A DNA stretch of 64,000 nt from Sparassis latifolia (Eukaryota > Basidiomycota > Agaricomycetes > Polyporales > Sparassidaceae): contig CM031560.1 of assembly GCA_018466975.1 (NCBI GenBank), forward strand, positions 372,001 to 436,000, given 5' to 3'. Position 1 is the first letter of the stretch; each line of letters starts with the position of its first letter. The notes beneath the pieces were generated by a model. The model ran no database searches. It was not told the DNA's origin and saw only the letters and a program-made list of their open reading frames with translations. The position numbers and the translations under genes are program-made. This document shows, piece by piece, positions 10,316 to 22,631 of the stretch.

Positions 10316-13300
10316 ATGAGCGGCGAACGACGCAACCCCTGGAGCGGACGCTCGTCGCCACGCGGGCGCTCTCCGACTCCTCCACCTTTGCGCAGAGCCT
10401 ACTGGGACGAACCCGGCACGCCTACCGGCGGTCACAGGCCGCGCGCGAGACCGCAGCGCAGCGGAGAAAATCTGTACGCGCAGTCTTCACCACGCGGATC
10501 CGCGGCACCTTCGAGACGGCCCACGCCGAGCCCGAACGCAGGCGGAAGGAGGTACAGGCCTTTGGGAGAAGGCGGAGCAGAGCACTGGACCCTGCACAAG
10601 GATACCGACCACTCTTCGCACATGAACCTTACGAAGCTCCCCCACAAGCTCACGCCGACGAACTACGTATCGTGGATGACGACGATGGAATCAACGCTCG
10701 ACACTATCGAACTCTTCGAGTACGCTACCGGAGAAGTTCCCGAGCCCGATCCGGATGTCGACGAGGCGCGTGCACGACGCTGGAAGCGCGCGAACGCCTG
10801 CGTCCGACTCATACTCGCGTCGAATATGACCGAGGAAGTCGTGTCGCAGATCAGCCACCTCACGGTCGCGGCACAGGTCTGGCAAGAAGTGCGACGACTA
10901 TTCGCAGGCGAAACCCTTACCGACTGGACGCTTCTTATCACCAGTCTCGTCACGACGAAGTATGCCGATGGCGAAGATCTGACCCTTCATATTGCGAAGA
11001 TGAAAGCGTACCGGCGAGATCTCATCCTCATGTCCCGAAATATCCCTGACGACCTCTATGCTTGTTTCATCCGAATCTCTATGCCACAATCCTGGAACTA
11101 TGTATTTTCTGGTTTTTCTCAGTACTACACATCTTCTGAGATCGAACGACGTCTGAAGGAAGAATATGCCATACGACAGAACCAGCAATCGACAGTGCGA
11201 GCATACAATGCCAAGCAGCAGTCCGGCAAGCGATCGAAGAAGGAATACAAACCAGGTGACCCCTTCTGCAAGAATTGTGAACGGCCCGGTCACTACATCA
11301 AGGACTGCTGGTCGAAAGGGGGTGGAGCTGAGGGGAAGGGACCATGTGGTAAGAAGAAGGAGAAGAAGGATTTGGAGAAACAGGATGCGAAGGGGAAGGA
11401 GCGAGTGAACGAGGCGAAAGAAGACTCCGACCATCTTTCATGCATGGCGGCACCCGGCTCATCCTCCCGATTCACCTGGATTCTCGACGGCGGATCTACC
11501 ACTCACATCTGCAGAACGAAATCGGCCTTCGTTACATTCACGCCTTCGAGCGAGACAATCGGCGGCATTCGGAAGACAGGACCTCAACTTGAGGTGCACG
11601 GGAGAGGTGATATCCTCATCCTATGCCACGTTCATAGCGGAGACCAGCACATCGTCACGCTACGAAATGTATGCTACTGCCCGGACGCACGCGACAATAT
11701 TATCTCGGAGAGCCGTATGGATCAGAAGGGACTATCGATCCACAAGCAGAATGGCCTGGTAGCTGTCCAGAACTCGAATGGGAAGGTTATCATGGAAGGT
11801 GCGCGACGACGTGACTTATATGAACTCGACTGCGCAATCGCCCCTCCATCCTCCCATCCCTCTGAGATCTCATTCGCCGCCCAACTTTCTCCATCTGATA
11901 GCGAGCTTTGGCACTGCCGGCTTGCTCATATCGGACAGGGCAGTCTCCAATACATGGTAAAGCACGCCCTTGTCACAGGACTCGATCTGAAATCCGTAGA
12001 GACACTTGGCCCATGCGACGGCTGCGCGAAGGGGAAGCATCACCAAGCACCCTTTCCGAAGCAAGCCACCAATCGTGCTACAAGCATTCTCCATCGCCTC
12101 CATATGGATCTTCAAGGACCATTTGACCTATCCATCACTGGCTATCGCTACACACTCGCTGTCATTGATGACTACAGCCGCAAGGAATGGAAGGCTTTCC
12201 TGAAGGCCAAAAGCGATGCGACTTCGGAGATCAAGGATTTGATCACACGCCTCGAGGCATTCTCTGACAAGAAAGTCAAGATCGTTCGATCCGATGGTGG
12301 TGGCGAATTTATAGGCAACGACCTCCAGACATATTTCAAATCGAAGGGGATCAAACACGAGACTTCCGCTCCACACACTCCACCACAGAACGGCGTAGCT
12401 GAGCGCTATAACCAGACGACACATGAGCACGCCCTCTGCATGTTGCAAGAAGCGAACATGAGCTCGGGTTTTTGGCCTGAAGCCCATGCATACGCATCAC
12501 TCGTCCGCAATCGGAGTCCTACAAGAGCCCTGGTTGAATCCACGCCAACGAAATTCTATGGCAAGAAACCAGATGTCTCAACCCTTCGCATTTTCGGAGC
12601 ATGCTGCCATGTTCGCGTTCCCCCTGAATCCCGAAAGAAGCTCGATGCACACTCACTTGATGGCATTTTCTGCGGTTTTGCACCTAATCAGAAGGCGTAC
12701 AAGATCTGGATCCCTTCGAGGCACAAGTTTATGGTATCTCGAGATGTTATTGTCTACGAGAATGTCCCAACAATGCCCGAGGACAATGACCAAAACCCTG
12801 CTTTGAGCGAGGGGGTGACCGCGAGTAAGTCCACTCAAAGCAATAGTCCTGACACGGCTGTTGGCAGAGAACCTTCCACGACATCACCACCACATCCTCC
12901 AACTCCTCAGGCTTCGGCATCACCAGCTCCAGCGCCAATCCCTACACCGCCCGAAAATCAGCCATCCACTGCATCAGCACCCACTCCCACCAGCACTCCC
13001 GCACCAGCGCCAATGCCCGCGCCAGCTCCCGCACCTCTCCGACATTCAGAACGTGTCACGCGCCCATCTTGGATCAAGCAAGCTGCCGAGAAACAGCAGG
13101 CACAAGAACAGGCGATGAAGACACACAACAAGGCGATCAAGGAAGCACGCACACTGCGGAGACAAATGAAGGTACAGGCGAGGACAGCTCCAGAACCCAT
13201 ACCAGAGGACGCCACAGTCCCAACGACACCTGAAGGTGACGTCGCGCAAGTCGCCTATATGGCAGCATTTGGCACGGACACGCCGATGAATTTCCGTGAG

Positions 13301-14894
13301 GCGACGGGCGCTCGGAGGCCGATAACTGGTGGACAGCAATGCACGAAGAGATCGACATGCTGCAGAGGTGTGGTACATGGGTACTGAGGACTTGCCACCC
13401 GCCGAAAGCCATCGCAACCGCTGGACATATGTTATCAAGCGTGGCCCACAAGGCGAGATCCTACGATACAAAGCCCGACTTGTTGCACAGGGATTTTCAC
13501 AGATTCCCGGCATAGACTTCAATGACACATTTTCCCCCACTGTTCGACTCAAATCTCTTCGGCGGCATTACATCTCACTGCCGCACATGGAGGGCATCGT
13601 GACGTGGACGACGTGGTGCGCTGCGCTCTTGCACAGCAAGGTTGACGTTATCATTTATATGCAGCAGCCTGTCAGATTTGACGACGGTACTGGACGTGTT
13701 TGTCGCTTACTGCTCAGCTTGTATGGTCTTAGACAGTCATCCCACCTCTGGAACGAGTACATGGATGGCCAACTGTCAACAATCTCATTCCATCGACTGA
13801 TCTGCGATAGTGCCATCTATGTTCGTCGTACAGAAACTGGTGCGAATTCCATCCTGGCGATCCATGTTGACAATACCCTCAGCTTCTCAGACTCAGCAGA
13901 GGAGCTTGCTTCTGTCCGAAAGCAGCTTCACAGTATCTTTGAGATGAAGGAGGAGGATCCCAACTGGTTGATGGGTTTCGAACTCATTGACAATCCCCAG
14001 GAACATACTGTCTCCATCTCGCACCGCCAGTACATCTCCACCATTCTCAGACGCTTCAAAATGGAGGATTGCGTTCCTGTACCAACCCCCATGGAGTCCA
14101 GTCTGCACCTCTCAGTTCACGATGCACCGTCGACACCGGAGGAGATCGCAGAGATGAAGAAACGGCCGTATCGCGAACTTGTTGGCACCCTGACTTGGAT
14201 CTCGGTCATCTCGCGGCCTGACATAGCGTTTGTCAGCGCGCACCTCGCGCAGTTCAACGCCAATCCCGGCAAGAGGCATTGGGAAGCCGCGAAGCGAGTG
14301 CTTCGATATCTCACGGGCACTCGTGACCTTCGCCTCGAATTGGGAACTGCGGATGAGGAAGGCGACACGAACGAATTGGTCAGCTATACGGACGCGGACT
14401 GGGCGCGCGACGTTGACACTCGACACTCCGTCTCGGCATACATTTTCCAGCTCGGCAACTCATCAATAGCCTGGAGCAGCAAATGCCAGACGACCGTTGC
14501 CTCATCGTTAACTGAGAGCGAATATATGGCCTTGTCTTATGGCGCGAAACAGGCACTGTGGTACCGGCATTTCCTCACGGAAATTGGACTCACTCTCGGA
14601 GGAACCCCTACCACACTCCTAACAGACAATATGGCTGCCAAGGACATTGCGAAGGATACCCGTCACCATGGACGTACCAAACACATCGACGTACAGCACC
14701 ACTTCGTCCGTGAGCGCATACAAGATGGAAACTTCAATGTCATTCACTGTCCCACTGCAGCAAACATTGCTGATGGACTCACCAAGCCCCTGGACAAGGA
14801 GCCATTTTCCAAAATGGTTTCTGATTTAGGACTCTCACCCATTGAGGGGTGTGTTGTAGATACAATTTCGTGTAGTCCTCTCACTCCTTCATAG
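10316..14894 (+). pseudogene. Copia gag-pol, frameshifted in reverse transcriptase
   Basis: The first open stretch (10,316-13,387, 1,023 codons) holds a copia-type gag (UBN2-like), a CCHC knuckle CKNCERPGHYIKDC, a protease with LDGGST where D-S/T-G is usual, the HHCC integrase zinc region (HCRLAH...CDGCAKGK), and the DDE integrase core (HMDLQGP, RSDGGGEF, NGVAERYN). A long proline/alanine linker follows. Near 13,300 the frame shifts, and it shifts again near 13,385, so the start of the reverse transcriptase is split over three frames. A third disturbance lies near 13,600. The second open stretch (13,329-14,894) carries the rest of the RT and RNase H (YTDADWARD). The RT active-site motif reads HVDN where the family has VDD. 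The product would be inactive as read. Confidence 0.9.
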
Positions 14895-15133
14895 TTAGTT
14901 TCCTAATCGGGCACGGACGCCATGTAGTATACACGCCGCTACACGCTTCGCTTCCTCAGTCCTTTGCTATTGACATCGGATTGAGGGTAAGCTACATTCC
15001 TTTACTATACATTAGTTACTCATGCTGATCTATCTGTAGGACTGACTCAGTCCGTGTCTAGGTAGATAACTCAGTCCTTTTGCTATTGACATCGGATTGA
15101 GGGACTGACTCAGTCCGTGTCTAGTCTTCAACA
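14852..15133 (+). repeat. Copia 3' LTR
   Basis: A 282-bp copy of the LTR beginning TGTTGTAG and ending TCTTCAACA, preceded by the purine-rich tract TTGAGGGGTG. It is identical to the 5' LTR except for a handful of substitutions and one-base length differences clustered within a 50-bp stretch. The gag-pol stop codon lies inside it. Confidence 0.95.
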
Positions 15134-15585
15134 AAGGCAGGAAGGGTTAAGGTACATACCAGCGGTAGAGACAGATAAAACAGTGCTGACTTGGGATGTA
15201 ACTGTCTCAAGGAGGAATTGGAACAAAACACAGGGATGAACTACGAAGAATGAAGCCTTGAGAACTCCTCATTGAAAAAAACCATAACGAAGGTCTACCC
15301 GCGTGCCGTGGCAGGGCACATTTCGGATACCAGTAAATTGGGTAGCATTCGGTACACTCGCGGTGGCATAGATTAAAGGAACCCGGTTTAATTCACTTTC
15401 GCCAAGGCAGTGCGCAACTTCTACCTACGACAGCCTTAATATTACAAACTGCCAACGCTGCCAGCCGTATGCACTGTTAGACTCAAGCTCTCGGAGAAAA
15501 AGTTCACCATTCACACACCTCTTTAGATTTTCAAAAACTCCTCCATACACATATCCCACACCTGACCTTATACGGCACGCCAACG
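15134..15585. repeat. Repeat unit spacer between copia and LINE
   Basis: No gene. It resumes the repeat-unit sequence interrupted by the copia element: 15,144-15,200 resembles 59,036 onward (TAAGGTACATACCAGCGG against TCAAGGTGCGTACCAGCGGG), and 15,475-15,600 resembles 3,628-3,747 (CACACCTCTTTAGAT; TATACGGCACGCCAACGAG). It ends at the LINE insertion point. Confidence 0.65.
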
Positions 15586-15600
15586 AGAGTACACCATAAT
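15586..15600. repeat. LINE target-site duplication, left copy
   Basis: AGAGTACACCATAAT, found again directly after the poly(A) tail at 49,171-49,185. The sequence after the right copy (GCGACAG..) continues the repeat unit exactly as in the undisturbed copy near 59,210 (GCGACACGG), so the two 15-mers bound one insertion. Confidence 0.88.
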
Positions 15601-16353
15601 CCCCTGGGAGGGAAACCCCCCCAGCCCTGCGCCGACCTCTACGTGGTCCAGGGGACTAGTACCTTGCCATCCACTCGGTTGACAAGGGAAGCTAACAGGC
15701 GCAAAGGAAAACATTACGCATACACGAGGCACACCCTCCGTGTCACTCCGGCACCATTTCTCCTGGGATGTGCTACACACGATAATACCTCTCAGTGAGG
15801 CCTAACGCATATGATCATTACGCTACCACTCAACCTATAACAACTCGAGACTCACGTCACCCATAAAATTGGGACGACGAACACACATGTTTTCGAGACT
15901 TCTCTCACTCAATCATCCCGCTACGTCCGTGCATAAATCGGCGGGTGATCAACAACCACATAAACACATGAAACTAACTCCCCTAGAGCACAGAAAGAAC
16001 TCAGAATACTACCTCTCTGCTATAGAACATCTCATACTACCCACTTAGCCTTCGGCTTAAATTGCCACGTCACGGTCAGTCCGGTGGATCTACCTAATCG
16101 GGGAATATTATATAAGCCACCATGGAAACACACCATGCAACTAGTTCAGGAGGACAAAACGAGACAAAAACAACCACATAACCAAGGAAAATTCACCTAA
16201 CTTGACCCTTGCATCTGCCACTGAAACCACGTTTATAAAATGGCCGAAACTATACCTGACCAAGTAATCTAGCGCCTCGCACAAAATACGCGACAGACGC
16301 GCATCTATCCATATTAAAGTAATGCTGAACATCCCCACGTCCAGAAGCACACA
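15601..16353 (+). other. LINE 5' untranslated region
   Basis: About 750 bp from the LINE 5' end to the first open ORF1 stretch. It is rich in C runs and has no long frame. It presumably contains the internal promoter, as in other LINEs, but no specific signal can be named. Confidence 0.55.
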
Positions 16354-19012
16354 ATGTCCACCGACTCACTCTCCTTCTGGTTACCCCCCTTTAACCTAGC
16401 CACCAAACCTCCACGGGATGAGTCGCTGCCTCCCAATCCAATCTTCAAATCCATTGAAGGACTATACGTCCCCCTACTGCACCCATCCGATATAACTCCC
16501 TTAGGGGAAATTCATCCACGCCTGAACCTATGCACCCCCGGGAGACCCCTCCTTGAATCCTTCACGGGCACCCTCACCCTATGGATTGACAGGCCTCACC
16601 GTGTCCCCACGGTAGCAGTACCATGGACAGTCATCTTTCCGACATACCAACCCATCGTAATCGGATCCCTCATTAAAGTCCACCCATTGGGGAAAGGGAT
16701 CATCACAGAGATATGCTACGTCGGGACTCACAATATCACGCTCAAGATCCCTGAAATGTCTTGAGGAGAAACAATATATGTCTCAGTCAAACGTGACTGG
16801 ACGAAGATCTCTAATCTTCAGATCGCACAATTCTGAAAGCACGTGGCCAAGAACCCCCGAGCAGCCTGTGCAGCCATACCCGGCCCCTAATCTGACACGT
16901 GTAAGCACCCGCAGTCGCAAACGACCCCTGACAATCTAACAAAACTGCTCGCAGAGTCCCCTCTTGTTGTACATAACCTGTATATTACACTGTACACACC
17001 AACTCTGACCCTCATTGTCCTCTACCACCACAACTCCCGGAATCCAACCTGAACCTCGAAAGGTGCCAGTGCTGGCATCAATCTAGATCGCCGTCTGATG
17101 ACACGTCAGACTGACCGTCCCTAACCGGAAACAGCAAGGGATCGCTGCATCAACGACAAGGATGAGGATCATGAGGATGATGAGGATGATGACACTGAAG
17201 CCAAAACCCACAATACTCCCCCCTTGAACCCACAATGACATCCCCAACTTCAAGGGGTACCTACTGTGTATGTATCGAATACAGTCCGAACAACGACTTA
17301 CCCCCAAAACATACATGCTGAGTATCACCCAATTCCAAGCATTACCACATCCCTAACGATGTCTCAATGCAGGGTTATGGCACGACAGATGCACGTTGCT
17401 GCCACACTCACACCGATACAACATTCAGGTAACCACTCAATCCGCTCAAGCCCAGAACTAAAGGAACGGTGGTCACTCTTTCCCCACAACATCTCCCGCT
17501 TTCTCCCAATGACTCACACTCATCAACAATCTGCTCATCTGGCAGCAGCCCGCCAAGAAAAGCAAGCCCTTGCTGGCCACGAAGACATAGGTAGATCCAA
17601 CCAAACAAACACCATCCCCTCTGACGAAAATTTTAGAATCTGCAGATACTGCTCTACAAGGCCCTACGAATTTCTCTAGAGTCGGCCGTTATGCTCGCGA
17701 ATCCGCCTTGATGGCACAGGAGGGCCCCGCACTGAATGAGGGTAACCAGACTGCTCCCTCTGTCATGTTGACCAAACTGGCCCCCATGTATGTGAACATT
17801 GCAGCTCACCCCCCTCTGGCCGCTCTCATCCCATCTCAAGCCCCGATGACTGGGCAGCTGCTGCAGCAATCTATGGCTCTCCAGCCCGTAGACGCGAAGC
17901 ATGCTCGCCTTTTGCAATGACCCCCCGGCGCTAGCTGCCCCAGTGCCCCAGGTCTTAATGAGATTCCACTGGCAGAGCTCCTCACCCAAATCCAAGGCCT
18001 TCCCCCTACACAGCAGACACAGGCTGTAGAGGCCCTCTCCAAGTACATAGGAGCACGAACAATGTCAGGTCAGACTGGCCCCCCGAAGGTGATGACCACC
18101 ACACTGAGTGATCTCGCCGATGAACAGGAGGGAAATCAGGTGAATGAACGCGACCCTCCCACTGAAGGAATCGCAGCCAGGAACAGAATGATCAAGCTTG
18201 CTCTTGAGGAGCAGATGTCAGAGACCCACAAGCTGGTCCTGATGCTAGAGGATGAGGCAGACACGTGGAGACACATGGAGATGGTCCGTCCCCCCCTATA
18301 AATACACTTACGTATGCTCACCCTACCTAGCTCATCCCCGACAACCAGATACGGTGCAGCCCATTACTCCAGTCCACCAACCCTGAGCGCCACCCGTCGC
18401 AGCGGAGAATCAACAGGACAGAGCGATCTCCCTGACAATCTCCTCCCTGCTATCTGACTCTGAGGAGAGGACCCCTTTTGCCCATCCTCTCCCCTAGAGG
18501 AGCACACTCAGGACCCTCTCCATCATAGCTTCTGCTCCCTGATCGCTCAGATAGTGAACGGACCTGCCACGGTCAGCACTGAGGCTCGGCAGGTGATTCC
18601 CCTCTCTGAGGCTGGACCTGCAAATCTAACCTATACCCTACTGAGACTCGAGGATACACCGCACCCATGCACGAGACGCGTTCTCAATGTCCCGAATGCC
18701 GCAAATCTTATAGCGCAGATCACCACAGCCAATTTGCAGCCGACGATGCAGCAACCCACCATGGTCTTACCCGCCTCCATGCTGATGCTCACGCCGACGC
18801 CGACGGAGGGCTTCCCGAGATTCATGGACACCAGCTATTTTTCTTCCTAGACGGCCTAGCCCTGGACCTCCTCGACGCCTGGTGCAAACGTAACATGGTT
18901 CACATCGCGATCATTATCAGGAAAATCACTTTTTCCCTGAAAGCACATGAGGAAAGTCAATCTTTCCCAGGATGTCTCAGAGCGATCAAGGGGGCCTGAG
19001 AGCAACTCAGGC
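16354..19012 (+). pseudogene. LINE ORF1, 5' part, decayed
   Basis: Gag-like protein of the LINE. One frame runs from 16,354 to 17,679 with several in-frame stops (after 16,764, then near 16,835, 16,890 and 17,050) but no frameshift. A second frame covers about 17,708-18,850, and a third from 18,667 to about 19,090. The last part contains FFFLDGLALDLLDAW, which resembles the region upstream of the gag-like core in Tad-type ORF1 proteins. An acidic run (DEDHEDDEDDDTE) occurs near 17,165. The product is broken by nonsense codons and two frame changes, then by the nested insert. Confidence 0.6.
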
Positions 19013-19169
19013 TGATACAGGAGATTGCACAACTCCTAGGGTGTCCGAGAGAGTCATAGATGCTCCCAGTGCATTCACTTAATTTTACACCTATGTTAAG
19101 TGAAGTTTCTATATACTATTGACTACGGTGTAGGTATCTACTTGCATCAGAGGCAGTCATGCAGGGTGC

Positions 19170-19547
19170 CATGCACTACCATCAAGGATGACGGACTCTA
19201 ACGAAGTAAGACAGTCTGAGGACAGACAGGCACCATGCTTGAGTGAGCACAATGCCCGCGTGCCACATCATGACCAGCTGCAGAGCACGTGTCCACATCA
19301 TCGGAGATGTGGTGAACTTGGCGGGCACGCCGTGGGTGAACACCAGTAGGTCAGAAATGAAACCCATGCTGAACAGGAACGTGAATATGAGCTAGAATGG
19401 AGAATGGGAGAGCGGATAATAGAGAGAGAGAGTGGTGGTTGTGCTACATAGCAGCGACAGTGGACAAGCCTTATGTAGTTGGGCAGCATGCAGGGCATGA
19501 GCGGAGATGGCGGGCACACACCGCGCTGCCCACACCTCCATTTCCTT
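19170..19547. other. Left flank of KDZ element
   Basis: No gene. It contains one unit of the 148-bp minisatellite (TGAGTGAGCACAATGCCCGCG at 19,240) in the same orientation as the array right of the KDZ element. This shows that the KDZ element landed inside minisatellite-bearing DNA. A GA run lies at about 19,420. Confidence 0.55.
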
Positions 19548-19554
19548 ATCGACG

Positions 19555-19630
19555 CACACCTTTCAGTCATGTTACCTGAACTGAACTCCCATTTACCCTG
19601 ACATTGTCATGAACTGGACAGCCAGCGGAC
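19555..19630 (+). repeat. KDZ left terminal inverted repeat
   Basis: Outer part CACACCTTTCAGTCAT matches the right end at 13 of 16 positions. After a short gapped stretch comes TGAACT, then a 46-bp block from 19,585 beginning ACTCCCATTTACCCTG that is identical to the inverted right end. The TCAGTCAT pair is inverted, so it belongs to the terminal repeat and is not a target duplication. Confidence 0.88.
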
Positions 19631-20760
19631 GTCGGCCCATTGTCACCATGTTGACCTCTACCAGCAGTGGGCCCATATCTTTCATGTGTGGGATACTAGC
19701 AGTGGGCCCACCGCTAGTGTTCTTCTCCCAGTGCTCGGCCCACTAGCAGGGCATATTACAGTGTTGTAACCGTTAAGCAATGGGCCCACCGCCACAGGTC
19801 AGAGGGTGGGCCGACGCCAGAGCATGTTATCGCCATCGATGGGCCCACTGCCAAAGTATGATCAATGAGCAGTGGGCCCATCGCCACGAGTGTAAGATGA
19901 CGGATGGGCCCACCGCCAAAGGTCAGAGTGTTGGCCATGGCCAGAGCATGTTTGTCTGAGCAATCGGCCCATCGCCAGAGTATGACAAATGAGATGATGG
20001 ATGGGCCCACTGCCAGAGTATGACGAATGAGATGATGGATGGGCCCACCGCCAAAGGTCAGAGTGTTGGCCATGGCCAGAGCATGTTTGTCTGAGCAATC
20101 GGCCCACTGCCAGAGTATGACGAATGAGCAGTGGGCCGATCGCCCAGAGTGTAACCTGAAGGATGGGCCCACCACCAAAGGTTAGAGGGTTGACGATTGC
20201 CAGAGCATGTTATCGCCAGCAGTCGGCCCATCGCCAAAGCACCCTCAGTGAGGGCCTTACTGCAAGCACCCATGGGATAGGTCATCGCCAGGACATGTTT
20301 CCGCCAGCAATCGGCCCACCGCCAAAGGTCAGAGGGTTGGCCAACGCCAGAGCATGTTATCGCCAGCAATCGGCCCACCGCCAAAGGCCAGTGGGTTGAC
20401 GATCACCAGGATATGTCATCGCCACCAATGGGCCCATTGTCACATACAGCCCTGCAGTTTCCGGGCGCATTGGTGGTGATGACGTGCTCTGGTGATCGCC
20501 AATCCTCTGACCTTTGCCGGTGGGCCCATCACTCACCAGCACTCATGGCGGAGGGCCAATTGGTGGCGAAACACGGCTTGGCGATGGCCAACCCTCTGAC
20601 CCTTGGCAGTGGGCCCTTTGCTGGCGGAGCGATATTCCCATGCAGTGAAGCTTTCACTCAGGTCCTTTGGCGATGGGCCAATTGCTGGCAACAACATGCC
20701 TTGGTGATGGCGAGCGCAGTCCGCCCATCTGAAGAGTACACTGGAGGAGCGATGGGCTTT
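19631..20760. repeat. KDZ left subterminal tandem array
   Basis: Imperfect units of about 60 bp built on GGGCCCACCGCCA followed by AAGGTCAGAGGGTTGGCC and CAGAGCATGTTATCGCCAGC. The core is the reverse complement of the core of the right array (TGGCGGTGGGCC). Long reading frames through this stretch are translations of the repeat. Arrays of this kind commonly act as transposase binding sites; that role here is inference. Confidence 0.85.
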
Positions 20761-20864
20761 AGAGCTTAGTGATGCAGAAGTGAATGTATCCATTTTGTAC
20801 TGGTATACAAGCTGTTACATAGCGGTCATATATTGCTAACACCAGAACGCTCAAAGACACTAGT

Positions 20865-22262
20865 TCAGTTGCTGCGATACGCCTCGCCACGAATGTCCCT
20901 CAGAATGTACCCCATTTGGAACACGGTCGAGCTGGCATTGAGGTTCGCAACGTGCATATCCTCAGTGAGGTTGAGCTCACGCTGAAGACGTACAATGCGC
21001 TCCCGCAACATGGCGCGACGACGACTAACCGCAAAGCTATCACCTTCGTCATCGTCCACTATGAATAAGGTCAACATCAGACTGAAGGTTGCCAGGGATG
21101 TACTCACTGGAACTGTCTGCCTCTGCTGCGATCTGCGCAAACGATCTACCGAGGCGGGCCACTTGTGAGCCAGAAGCGCATTCGCCTCTCCAGGGACTGC
21201 CATTGGCAGCAGCTGTGTGGTATTTGGGAATAAGCCTGGAACCTGTTCCCAATGGGTGGGACGATGGATCGGCAGCTCATCTGGAAGTGCTGCCAGACTT
21301 GGCATCCTGGAAGTAACAGTGACTGGCTCGATGCTGCCTTTCATATAGTGAATGACAGGTGCATCGTGGCGGAAATTGCTGTCATCGAAAGTGCGAGCTG
21401 GCGAGTGAGAGGGCGCCGATGGCGGAGGCGGTGGACTTAAAACATCGTCCAACAAAGGCCGCCTCTTTGGAGGCGAAGTGCTGGGACTATTTAGCCACTG
21501 GACCTGGCTACGCACAGGCGTCGCACCAGGGCTGTCTATCACCAGAGCTCGCCATCGTCCTGGCATGGTGGGAGGACTATTGTCAAAGTCCAGCAGTTTC
21601 GGCACTAGTTCCGTGTCAAGTGTCTCATCCACCAGCATGCCCCTCGCCATCGGCGTGCTTGCTTGACTATCGAAGTGGATGGATGTACGTGGCGTAGCGT
21701 CAAGGGGCTCAGCGATGAGCGATCATCGAGGGAGTTGGGAGGTGTCAGGAGTGCGAAAGTCGAAAGTGTGAGCTGGTGGAGGAAGGGGAGTAGCTTCCAA
21801 CAGGGCGCGTCGAGGGATTGGCGAGATGCCAGGAGTGTCGAAGTCGAACATTCCACCGGGCGCAGTGGGGGTGGAATCTGAGATGAGTGCACGCCTATGG
21901 ATTGGCGAACTGCCACGACTTTCATCCCAAGCTGGCGCCAGAGGGTCAGGAATAAGTGCGCGACTTCCCTCCACAGGCGCCACAGATCCAGATGATGCCT
22001 GTACCTTTGGCGAGGCATGGCGGCGGAGATGCTCATGTGGCGAGTTGGATGGCGCAAATGGAGCCGCCAGGGATGGGGTAGTGTGGCGGGGCGCGAGGGG
22101 TGTCTGAGAAGCAGAGTGGAGAGGCAAGGAGATCTGGGCAGATCCAGGAGAGTCAAGGAGATCCGAAATGAGTGGACGACGGGGCTCAGCGATACTATCC
22201 TCCTCATCCGACTCGCCCATCGTAATGTCCAGCGTGTCAGGAGGTTCCGCGTCACTGGCCAT
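20865..22262 (-). pseudogene. KDZ cargo gene A, unknown, one in-frame stop
   Basis: Function unknown. From the ATG at 22,262 one frame runs to 20,865 (about 466 codons), interrupted by a single TGA at 21,723-21,725. The first half has an acidic start (GESDEEDS) and a recurring phrase of about 30 residues built on (P/S)xxRRALI, seen four or five times. The stop falls exactly where one repeat has a second arginine, so a CGA-to-TGA change explains it. The C-terminal 60 residues look helical and charged (RRRAMLRERIVRLQRELN). A GTGAGTAC at 21,107 could be a splice donor, but splicing to the nearest acceptor gives a worse frame. It is divergent from gene B with a 370-bp shared upstream region. Confidence 0.5.
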
Positions 22263-22631
22263 GGCAGGTAGATTGTGGCGAGCAGACAAGTCTTCGATCA
22301 GTCCTGGATCGCGGGAGATCAGTTGTAGAAAGGGGATTGATATGACATAGAAAGGTCAGATAACATCACAAAGGAGTCAGATTCCACAAGGAGAGCAATA
22401 GAACTTACTGTTGGGAGCCATGAGAACTTGCGGCAGGTCACACTGACCTTGAGAGACTTGAGAAATCGCGCAAGTCCAGCGATCACGTGCAAAGCACGTG
22501 GTCGCGTGGCGTGTGAAGTTGAACTTGGTGCAGATCGCGTCTGCCAGCTCATAGCGTCGTCTGCTCCGCCTCCGCTGTACTGCAACCTCTGCTTTTGAAA
22601 CACCCTCACGCTTTCTTCTGCCAAGCTCACC
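22263..22631. promoter_or_regulatory. Divergent promoter region of cargo genes A and B
   Basis: A gap of 369 bp between two divergently transcribed genes. It must hold both promoters if they are active. I see no clear TATA box, but CCTCC/CTTCTG-type pyrimidine tracts precede gene B (about 22,570-22,630), and the start context is TCACCATGC. Confidence 0.4.

Larger units (their letters stand above)
9954..15138 (+). mobile_element. Ty1/copia LTR retrotransposon with 5-bp target duplication
   Basis: A complete element 9,959-15,133 (about 5.2 kb) is flanked by the direct repeat AAGGC at 9,954-9,958 and 15,134-15,138. It has two near-identical LTRs beginning TG and ending CA, a primer-binding-site-like stretch, one gag-pol gene in copia order (gag, protease, integrase, reverse transcriptase, RNase H), and a short purine-rich tract before the 3' LTR. 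It interrupts the junction between two spacer modules of the repeat unit: the sequence before it matches 58,9xx-59,03x and the sequence after it continues as at 59,040. High LTR identity points to a recent insertion, yet the pol frame is broken. Confidence 0.95.

Noticed and set aside
10228..11049. A 273-codon frame overlapping the copia gag in another frame
   Set aside because: It starts inside the LTR on a non-ATG codon, is arginine-rich from GC-rich out-of-frame gag, and shows no domain. The gag frame carries the recognisable UBN2-like protein.
19756..20178. Repetitive minus-strand frames with HTLAVGPS phrases
   Set aside because: Translation of the left subterminal array, not a gene.
21059..21107. 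A 49-bp intron in cargo gene A
   Set aside because: Donor and acceptor look plausible, but splicing shifts into a frame with an early stop and loses the charged helical C-terminus that the unspliced frame encodes.
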